A stretch of 64,000 nt of DNA from Candidatus Obscuribacter sp. (GTDB lineage: Bacteria > Cyanobacteriota > Vampirovibrionia > Obscuribacterales > Obscuribacteraceae): assembly GCA_021772095.1 (NCBI GenBank), contig JADYXR010000011.1, forward strand, positions 28,146 to 92,145, given 5' to 3'. This document shows, one piece after another, positions 57,731-64,000 of this stretch (position 1 is its first letter; each line of letters opens with the position of its first letter). The position numbers were made by a program, and so were the translations under genes. The notes beneath the pieces are model-generated. The model did not search any database and had not been told where the DNA came from. It saw nothing but the letters and a program-made list of their open reading frames with translations.

Positions 57731-59725
57731 ATGAAAATCATCGTAGTCTGGATCTCCAGGCGCGGATTCGGTGTTACCCTCTGGTTGCCGCCGCCGCGCT
57801 GCCTTATACTGGTGAGGTGCCATTTGTTGAGGCGCCCTGTCGTGTCAGACCAAGCAAAAACCAGAGATCAGGTAAAGGAGACGGACCAGAAGGGCAACGA
57901 CCGCCTGGAGAAACCGCCTGACGCCATCCAGATCCGCAACGCGACACCCGAGCAGAGAGACGCGGCACTAGACGCCTTCACCAACAAATTCGACTCAATG
58001 AGCGACCTACTAGCAATCGGCGAAAAGGGCCAGTCTTTCGGAATCAAGCATGATGACGGAAAAGTTGAGACTACTGAACAGAAGAAACGACACAAGATAG
58101 CCGAAGATCTCCCCCCGACAAGCATCATGGCTGTCGCCCTGACGCCGGAGGTTGAAGCGAGGACAAAAGCGCAAAAGCAAGCAAAACATGGATTGATTTC
58201 TGAGTCGGCTACACACATGGCTTTAGAGGCGACCGGCAATCCAGCCATGCAACCGGTAGCCATGGTCCGAAAACATGCTGATGCACTTCCAGACAGTGAT
58301 CCGCAGAAACAGAAGCTTACCGAGCTAAGCCGAGAGCTGGCAGCAGAGTATTCCCCTAAAATGCGCGAGCGCTACGCGCAGGAAAGACCGACAAATACGC
58401 CGGAGGGCTGGCTTACTGTTGTTCAGAAGATCTCACAATTGCCTATGGATAAGCAATTCCAGGTGCTCGGCGCTGGTTTAATGCCTGGCATCGAGCAGTA
58501 CCAGCATGACGAGCGTGAGCGAGCTTGGGGTGGTCTAATCGGCACCGTCCAGGGCACCGGCGAAGTAGCGCAAGGACTGGCTAAAATAGCTGACTTCGGC
58601 GCCGCTTGCATACTTGGAGACAACGAACGAGCTGGCAAGATGGGCGACGAATTCGGGGCTGCGCTTGGTCAGAGTATCGTTGGAGGCGTCCGGCTTTTCG
58701 AGGCGGCCGATCAGTATCTTTTCAACATTGGCTATACAGGTGATTATGCTAAGCCTTTTAGAGATGTTGTAGCCGCTGGACAGAAGCTAGATGCACAATG
58801 GAACCAGGTCCCGCCGCGTGAACAAGAACGAGTCAAAGCAAAACTGATTACCGAATTACTTGAAAGCGGCGCTATTGGAGCTGGTGGTGCAGGTGCAATA
58901 CAGAAAGCGTCGAAGTTTACTGAAGTGCTCGATGCAGTCGCCATTGAGGCTAAGGCCCTTCATGCAGCTGCGAAACCAGGTATCAAAAAAGCGGCGAAAG
59001 CAATTAACAACGCTGTAGATGAGCTGGTTCAACCAGTAGGCGATACCGGCATTGGTGCAAAAATGCCTATTCCGAAAAGACCTATGAAAGATGAAACCAA
59101 GATGCTAATGTCCAAGGCCGATGACCTGGACGACGGCCGACCCAGGCGGCTGGACGAGAGCGGAATGAAACGAGAACCAATCACAGACAAATTCCCCCCA
59201 TCTAAGCGATTCGTCGCTGAGCTTCAACAAGTTGTAGAGGGACTTTCCGACGGAGAGAGAAGTTTCCTCGCAAACAATGATGTGACGATTAAGCCGATCC
59301 GGCGAGTGGCAGACAAGTTTCCAGAGCAGAACAGCTTAGGAGCCTGCTATGACCAGTCTGAAAACACGATTTATGTAGCGGAAGAGGTTCCTCAGCTTGG
59401 GAAATTTGTACCGAATTACGATCTTGAATTTGGTTTCCGGCATGAATTCGGACATGTATACAATGCGAAGTTTGATTCACTTGGCGCTTGGATCTCAGAC
59501 GACCCTGGTTTCATCACTGCTTATCGAAAGGATATTGCAAAACTCCCACCTCAAACTCTTGACGAATTGCAGTTATCCACGAAATTTAAGTCCGTTGTAA
59601 GGGCAAGAGATGAAGTATTCGCCGATAGTTACGCCCATTCAATAGGGCTCACTTCGAACAACTCGTATTCTCAAAAAATGAAACAGGCTTTTCCCAACTG
59701 CCTCCGGTATTTAGAGGAGATTTAA
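57731..59725 (+). CDS. polymorphic-toxin-like protein with ATLF/PPEP-type metallopeptidase domain
   Basis: 664 residues. The C-terminal domain (about 500-664) has RHEFGHVYN (HExxH, H571-H575), then DDPGFITAYRKDI, and RDEVFADSYA with E628 as probable third zinc ligand. This order matches anthrax-lethal-factor-like and Pro-Pro endopeptidase families. The centre has a Gly/Ala-rich hydrophobic segment (SGAIGAGGAGAIQKASKF) like pre-toxin regions. The N-terminal 37 residues are odd (Arg/Pro/Trp-rich), and a GTG at 57842 with GAGG 9 nt upstream is a likely alternative start. A cognate small gene follows 2 bp later. Confidence 0.78.
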   Translation: MKIIVVWISRRGFGVTLWLPPPRCLILVRCHLLRRPVVSDQAKTRDQVKETDQKGNDRLEKPPDAIQIRNATPEQRDAALDAFTNKFDSMSDLLAIGEKGQSFGIKHDDGKVETTEQKKRHKIAEDLPPTSIMAVALTPEVEARTKAQKQAKHGLISESATHMALEATGNPAMQPVAMVRKHADALPDSDPQKQKLTELSRELAAEYSPKMRERYAQERPTNTPEGWLTVVQKISQLPMDKQFQVLGAGLMPGIEQYQHDERERAWGGLIGTVQGTGEVAQGLAKIADFGAACILGDNERAGKMGDEFGAALGQSIVGGVRLFEAADQYLFNIGYTGDYAKPFRDVVAAGQKLDAQWNQVPPREQERVKAKLITELLESGAIGAGGAGAIQKASKFTEVLDAVAIEAKALHAAAKPGIKKAAKAINNAVDELVQPVGDTGIGAKMPIPKRPMKDETKMLMSKADDLDDGRPRRLDESGMKREPITDKFPPSKRFVAELQQVVEGLSDGERSFLANNDVTIKPIRRVADKFPEQNSLGACYDQSENTIYVAEEVPQLGKFVPNYDLEFGFRHEFGHVYNAKFDSLGAWISDDPGFITAYRKDIAKLPPQTLDELQLSTKFKSVVRARDEVFADSYAHSIGLTSNNSYSQKMKQAFPNCLRYLEEI

Positions 59726-59727
59726 AA

Positions 59728-60117
59728 ATGACTGCAGAAAAAGCAAACGAAAAAGACAGGTTCACCAGACTTCAAGAGAAATTGGCTATGCTACCAAGAT
59801 GCACTCCTGAAGAGCGGGAAGCCTTTGCTGCTGAGCGCGAGGCCTCTAAAGGCACAATGAACGAATCAGCAATGATGCTGGACAACGGCGAAATTGCTGT
59901 GAAAACATGGTGTCATGGTCATGATGGTGTGATCGGCGACGGATGGTTGCAGTTTTTGCCAACAGATGATGACTATGAGAAAGCAAAACAGGAGTACGGT
60001 CTGAATAAGCCTGGTGACAATTATTACGTCATCAAAAAATGGGTTGATGGAGAATGGGTAGTTCAGGAAGAGAAAAGACCTGACAAGCCAGAGACCGGGA
60101 AGGCAAAGAGCGCTTAA
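59728..60117 (+). CDS. small partner protein, probable immunity
   Basis: 129 residues, not recognised. It starts 2 bp after the toxin-like gene, with a strong GAGGAG ribosome site inside that gene's end, so the two are tightly coupled. The N-terminal half is charged and helical (EEREAFAAEREASKG). The second half has WCHGHDGVIGDGWLQFLP and YVIKKWVDGEWVVQEEK and looks like a small beta-rich domain. Cytoplasmic. The immunity role is inferred from position only. Confidence 0.7.
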   Translation: MTAEKANEKDRFTRLQEKLAMLPRCTPEEREAFAAEREASKGTMNESAMMLDNGEIAVKTWCHGHDGVIGDGWLQFLPTDDDYEKAKQEYGLNKPGDNYYVIKKWVDGEWVVQEEKRPDKPETGKAKSA

Positions 60118-60288
60118 CTATTGCATCCTATTTGATATTTTCACCGTATATGGTGCTCTCCTGAAGCTCATACAGATTACTCAAAGTCACGCGAATTCTA
60201 AGTAACTTTCCCAACATTTACATGTAGGGAAGTGCAGCCCGCAAACGCCCAGCCTGTAACCGATTGCGACTTTCGGCTGCCACTTCAG

Positions 60289-60335
60289 CTACGAACCGTG
60301 AGGTCGTACGTTCGAGTCGTAGCAGACAGGTCCAT
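60289..60335 (+). other. att-like repeat: 3' half of tRNA-Arg(ACG), right copy
   Basis: 33 bp identical to the left copy, then five to six diverged bases and CAGGTCCAT again. Here the T-stem has one broken pair (CGTAG), so this copy is the more degenerate. No tRNA 5' half precedes it. Confidence 0.8.
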
Positions 60336-60346
60336 TTAAACCAAGT

Positions 60347-60384
60347 AACCATCGGTGATACCAACCGGTGGTTCTTTTATTTCT
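60347..60384 (+). terminator. intrinsic terminator after right att-like repeat
   Basis: AACCATCGGT (60347-60356) pairs with ACCGGTGGTT (60364-60373, one G-T pair), followed by CTTTTATTTCT. Between here and 60620 I see no gene. Confidence 0.75.
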
Positions 60385-60620
60385 GGGGTCAGGACGGACC
60401 ACCGTCAAAGTATAGACAGCGGCCAGGCAAGCTTTTCGAAATTGTGCAGAGCCGCTTGCACAATTATTACGGGGTAGGGGCGCGGAGTGTTTGCTTCGAC
60501 TCGAGCATTCTGAGATAAATCCTCCTTGATCATCCGTGAAGTATCTTGCACCACATACGGTACTGCAGAAACAACAAACACACGATGCTTCGTGCCGTCT
60601 GACCAATAAGCGTTACGTGG

Positions 60621-61775
60621 TTACCGACCACTCTGAGCGCGACGCATTCGCAGCGAGAGGACGACCAAAACTACGGCTCCGCCGAGTAAAGAAAATGCAA
60701 GTAGAGGCCGGAATGCGATCCAGCCGATGGAAATAGTCACCAGGCTCAACGCTAGAGAGAGCAGAAACGCGAATATCGCTATACTAAATCCGGCAAGGTC
60801 ACCGAATAATGGAATCACATTTGCAATTGCTCGCATCGGGGATGCCATCAAAAGCATACCGCTGAACATAAACCCGAGACCCGCAACACGTAATACCCAC
60901 GTGATGAAGTTGTTGTCTGCTTCTGCTTTTTTGAACATATCCTGCGCCGACACAGCCCCTTCCTGTGCCAGCTCTATTTTGTTGCCATTGCTGGCGGTGT
61001 ACTCGACTAGTCGATTTTGTTCTTGCTTCGCTACAACTGAGCAATCGGTAGGAGGCACGTACTCGAATGCGATCCGCTCGTCGCCAATCGCAGGATTGCC
61101 AGGATGGGAGCCGAAGTAGAAGTGTCCGTCTTCAACGGTGATCTTATTGTTTCGTGCGGCTGGCACGGTGGCAACTGTTGTGTTTACTGGTACTCGAAAC
61201 GGCTTTAAAGGAAGTCGATCGATGATTCCCCTGGTCAGTGTGAACGCACCGAGTGTCACAGATTCCGCTACTTGGCTAAGGGCGCTGAATTCGAAAGAAC
61301 GGGGATTCGCGTGGCCTAAGGGATGGCGAAAACTGTTCGAGTCAACTAGCTTATTGCTCCACTTCGGATCGTAGCTATACGTCGTTATAGTCTCCGTTCC
61401 GCCACCGACTTTTTCTTTAGATTCCGAGTGTGTATCTTCAGCCCATTGATACATCGCTACAGTTCGATTCAGTTTGATCGCGTTTACTTTGATGCCAAAC
61501 TCCTGATCTCGCAGCTGTTTTTTAGTCGTAGCTTTTCCAGCGATGTGAACAAGCTTGCCTTCATTCTCCGGCTTCACTGCTATTGACTCAATCGAGATGA
61601 CACTCTTCTCGCCCTCCTGCAGAGCTCTTTCCTGATTGATTGCGCGCGACTCATTCCACAGCTCTAGCGGAAATGCCCCAGCAAACAAGAGGAAACCCAA
61701 AAGGGCAGCCCAGATTGAATTTCCAATGTTGCCGAACCAACTTGTTTGCGTCTTGTCTGTGTAAAAGTCTGTCAA
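60621..61775 (-). CDS. TMEM43-family membrane protein
   Basis: 384 residues from a TTG at 61775 with GGAG 6 nt upstream. The frame extends to an ATG at 61856, but family members begin near FTETTSTSWFxRIGNSI, here FYTDKTQTSWFGNIGNSI. Family features in order: first TM (AALLGFLLFAGAFPLELW), NESRAI, GKLVHIAGKATTKKQLRDQE, LNRTVAMYQWAED, a large loop domain and three to four C-terminal TM helices. Eukaryotic TMEM43/LUMA is a nuclear-envelope protein; the bacterial role is unknown. Lies in the accessory region. Confidence 0.85.
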   Translation of the reverse strand: MTDFYTDKTQTSWFGNIGNSIWAALLGFLLFAGAFPLELWNESRAINQERALQEGEKSVISIESIAVKPENEGKLVHIAGKATTKKQLRDQEFGIKVNAIKLNRTVAMYQWAEDTHSESKEKVGGGTETITTYSYDPKWSNKLVDSNSFRHPLGHANPRSFEFSALSQVAESVTLGAFTLTRGIIDRLPLKPFRVPVNTTVATVPAARNNKITVEDGHFYFGSHPGNPAIGDERIAFEYVPPTDCSVVAKQEQNRLVEYTASNGNKIELAQEGAVSAQDMFKKAEADNNFITWVLRVAGLGFMFSGMLLMASPMRAIANVIPLFGDLAGFSIAIFAFLLSLALSLVTISIGWIAFRPLLAFSLLGGAVVLVVLSLRMRRAQSGR

Positions 61776-62355
61776 GTCATTCTCCGCAAGAGACAATATT
61801 GAACCGATTATATATTCACGGAAAGTCGCGCCTGTGAACATACAGTTTAATTTCATTAATGGTTTCGGTTTCGAGAAACGCGCTGCATTTCCCGGCAGAA
61901 TAGTGGAAGTAGCCTGAACTAACTGCGAGATACGACCAAAATTTTTGGATCGACAGTTGTATTGCTAGCTCTGAACCGGACACCGTCTCCGGCAGTAGGG
62001 GCGCTGCGCAGCAAAGGAATGGTGAAATTATGTCGAGAGATTCTATTCTATTCCAAAAATTGTCAAAAGCATGATGCCATTCGTGGCTGCGACGCTTTTG
62101 GGATGTGAATTTCATGCCGATTGGTTCAGCGCTACGAACGAGAAAAAAGCGGAATTGGAGACAACCTAAAAGGAGAATTAATTGTTTCTGCGTCAGGCAT
62201 AAAGTTAAATATCACTCAGTTTCTTGCACCACGGGTAGTGGCACGGCAATTTACGAACTTCAAGACCTTACACTTTCGAACTGATCAATTTGTTTGCGTT
62301 TTTTGCGTTCTTCCGTACCTGCGAAGACATATCCTCGAATCAACTACCCAAAAAG
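61776..62355. other. 580-bp intergenic region
   Basis: Short open frames occur on both strands, but none has a ribosome site together with protein-like composition. I see no RNA gene or repeat. It presumably holds the promoter of the TMEM43-like gene. Confidence 0.45.
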
Positions 62356-62991
62356 TTATTTTCGAAAAGTTCGATCGCGCATCAGATTTTTGCGGTAGGT
62401 CACGTCCAGTCGTCCTGTAGAGTTGATGGGAAATTCGAAAACTAAATCCTTCACGTCATGAGCACCACGTGTAGATACTCTAAGTTTCGGTCGTTCCGAA
62501 TCAAAAAATTCCATGTTGATTTCCTCTGCCCTATTTAGAAGCTTTACTTCGTCTGCAGGCGAGAGTCGGCTGCCGTACTCCGCTAAGGCAGCGCCTGCAG
62601 CATATTGTGTTTTATATTTTTGCTTTGAGTCAGTATTTGTATAGACACCAAGCAACTTGTTGAAATTTACCGCTGCACGCTCCAGCTTGGGGTCATCCAA
62701 TGGTTCACTTTTCGGAGCGATGTTTCTGTTGACCCGAAGCAGATTTGTATCATCGACAAAAGTATCGTCTAAATAAAGATCAATTTGTCCCTTTGAATCG
62801 TTGTCATAAATATTGTGAATGCCACTCTTCTTCGCAGCAGTCTGCATCTCAGTTACAACACTTTTAAAATCCTTCGGCGACATGCTCATGTAGTCTACGG
62901 CCAAGTATACTTGCGCATCGAAGGTGTCATCTCGCTTAATTGTGTCAACGATCTTAGTCGCAGAATAAATGGGTGTATCTGTATCAGGCAT
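62356..62991 (-). CDS. hypothetical protein in accessory region
   Basis: 211 residues from the ATG at 62991 (MPDTDTPIYSATKIVDTI), with GGGAG 8 nt upstream. Not recognised. Mixed alpha/beta, charged, without TM segments. It includes VYLAVDYMSMSPKDFKSVVT, IDLYLDDTFVDDTNLLRVNR and a Lys/Arg-rich end. Same strand as the TMEM43-like gene, 580 bp upstream of it. Confidence 0.65.
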   Translation of the reverse strand: MPDTDTPIYSATKIVDTIKRDDTFDAQVYLAVDYMSMSPKDFKSVVTEMQTAAKKSGIHNIYDNDSKGQIDLYLDDTFVDDTNLLRVNRNIAPKSEPLDDPKLERAAVNFNKLLGVYTNTDSKQKYKTQYAAGAALAEYGSRLSPADEVKLLNRAEEINMEFFDSERPKLRVSTRGAHDVKDLVFEFPINSTGRLDVTYRKNLMRDRTFRK

Positions 62992-63098
62992 AAATAATTC
63001 TCCCAAAAAAACCTAGTATCAGTGTGTATCCGCTGGTTTGTTTTTTTTGACTAATTTGCAAAAAATATTTGAGAGATCGATTCTTCAAAAACCAGACA

Positions 63099-63158
63099 GG
63101 GAGCGTTATTCAACGCCCCTCAGATCATCCGCAAATTTGTTTAACGCTCCCGCTTTTT
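63099..63158 (+). terminator. 10-bp stem with long loop and T-run
   Basis: GGGAGCGTTA (63099-63108) pairs perfectly with TAACGCTCCC (63142-63151), followed by GCTTTTT. The 33-nt loop is long for an intrinsic terminator. On the minus strand a T-run lies 7 nt past the stem, so it could end the integrase transcript. Confidence 0.4.
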
Positions 63159-63242
63159 CACTGCATATGATACCAATTACCGGTGCAGGCAGCGCGGACT
63201 TCTTTGGTTTGAAACCAATTTCAAACATATCGTTTATTGAAT

Positions 63243-63750
63243 CTAAACGGACAACGTTGCAGTAACGTTGCAGTGGCGATTATTCGGAGATTTCATTTGA
63301 TGACCAGAATCAGTTTTACCACGAGAGGAGCCCTTCATCCACTTCTTGTGGACACGCTGTTTTACAGTTCTCTCCGCATCTTTATTGCTGAAGGCATAGT
63401 GCTTCATCGTTGTCTTTAAGTCTCGATGATTCAAAGGCCCGCAATAGTTGGACGGCACGATTTCCAGCGTAGGGGCCTCGCTCTTTGGTGAGTCGAGAGT
63501 GAAAATCACGAGCGGCGGTGCTACTAATTTGCATGGTCTTCCGTTTCCTCAGCGTCATCGGCACTGTGCGTGCGAAATCCTTTTGCATCACCTGCCAGGT
63601 TTTTCGTTTCTTCTTAGCGTGCCTATCGATGTACTCATTAAATAGGTCTTCGACCGTTTTCTCCTCCCTCGCTTTGATGCCTTCATCAAATGCTATGAGA
63701 GCTTTGGCTTCACACCCGAGGTGTTGGGACTTCACCGACATTGAAAATGC
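63243..63750 (-). pseudogene. tyrosine integrase remnant, catalytic core deleted
   Basis: On the minus strand the N-terminal core-binding domain is readable (EKTVEDLFNEYIDRHAKKKR, then TAARDFHSRLTKERGPYAGN, then RAVQLLRA). Immediately after LLRA the frame shifts and the sequence becomes the C-terminal end of an integrase (LNHRDLKTTMKHYAFSNKDA), which holds the final His-containing box and catalytic-Tyr region. About 150-200 residues with the Arg and first His boxes are missing. The upstream part in the same frame to 63996 is not integrase-like. Confidence 0.8.
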
Positions 63751-64000
63751 AGTTGCCACTGGTTCGCATTTTGTACGTCGAGTACATTGTTGTCGCAACA
63801 GAGCGACGAAAACCTGGACTGAACACAACATATGGAGTCGACAAAGATGAGTCACAGTCACGATCGTAATCAAACCACAGGAATTACTCAAACGACGGTA
63901 GTGGCGGCCTTGTCCCGAGTTTAGTTGAAAAGTTTGGTGATCCCCTCCAGGACTAGCCTGGTATGGTTTCGGTTGCAACACCAGAACCCAATTCAAGAGG

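Larger units (their letters stand above)
57410..60335. mobile_element. 2.9-kb cassette flanked by tRNA-Arg-derived direct repeats
   Basis: Bracketed by the repeats at 57410-57456 and 60289-60335. It contains the toxin-like metallopeptidase gene and its small downstream partner, and no recombinase. Mobilisation in trans is inferred, perhaps by the integrase now decayed at 63243-63750. Each repeat is followed by an intrinsic terminator, as expected downstream of a tRNA gene. Confidence 0.65.

Noticed and set aside
61816..62420. 99-codon frames on both strands
   Set aside because: No ribosome sites, no recognisable motifs, and composition typical of chance frames.
63038..63265. 75-codon plus-strand frame
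   Set aside because: It crosses the long inverted repeat at 63099-63151, lacks a ribosome site and resembles nothing.

Overview
The window looks like chromosome from a non-photosynthetic relative of the Cyanobacteria (Melainabacteria/Vampirovibrionia, most like Obscuribacterales). This is inferred from three things. The ATP synthase genes run in the cyanobacterial order I-a-c-b'-b-delta-alpha-gamma, with separate b and b' subunits and no beta/epsilon genes in the cluster. The ScpA type, SepF and RNase J are also consistent. Many long TPR and Ser/Thr-kinase proteins with signal peptides are present, and no photosynthesis gene is visible. A TonB-dependent receptor, a TonB-like protein and a Csp-like copper protein indicate a diderm envelope with metal handling.

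Layout. 1-2.6 kb: fabG-acpP-fabF (minus strand). 2.6-3.4 kb: a gene-free stretch with an array of TGTCCCATATATGGGACA-type palindromes and a 28-bp tandem repeat. 3.4-9 kb: an ADP-ribosylglycohydrolase, small exported or membrane proteins, and a 1040-aa protein with a candidate zinc-protease signature. 9-13.8 kb: panB, TPR and Sel1 proteins, and an exported four-helix copper-storage protein with a Cys/Met-rich neighbour. 13.9-22.2 kb: a minus-strand run spoIID-like, site-2 protease, FmdB zinc ribbon, large receptor-like Ser/Thr kinase, predicted pseudokinase. 22.4-29.6 kb: a repeat protein, a TonB-dependent receptor, a PAP2 phosphatase, a GT39 glycosyltransferase and a TonB C-terminal protein; the receptor and the TonB-like gene share a Fur-box-like upstream site. 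29.7-36 kb: atp operon. 36.1-41.4 kb: PspA/Vipp1, Tgt, a TPR protein and an orphan MshEN-repeat protein. 41.8-49.4 kb: smc-scpA-scpB-ispD and sepF. 49.4-55.2 kb: a TIR-like small protein, then dapB-asd-dapA-rnj, and dut upstream.

55.2-57.2 kb has no convincing protein gene. It holds an approximately 640-bp direct duplication with an 810-bp period. Inside each copy is a nearly invariant module of about 250 bp that reads on the minus strand as promoter, five hairpins and an intrinsic terminator. It is best explained as a duplicated structured small RNA. A second invariant structured block lies about 380 bp away in each copy.

57.2-64 kb is accessory DNA next to a tRNA-Thr(CGT) gene. Two direct repeats, each matching the 3' half of a tRNA-Arg(ACG) from the anticodon loop onward, bracket a 2.9-kb cassette. 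The cassette carries a polymorphic-toxin-like protein ending in an ATLF/PPEP-type metallopeptidase domain and a tightly coupled small downstream gene, probably its immunity protein. Beyond it lie a bacterial TMEM43-family membrane protein, an unknown 211-aa protein and a tyrosine integrase whose catalytic core has been deleted. The toxin cassette, the duplicated RNA and the palindrome array are the parts most likely to be undescribed.
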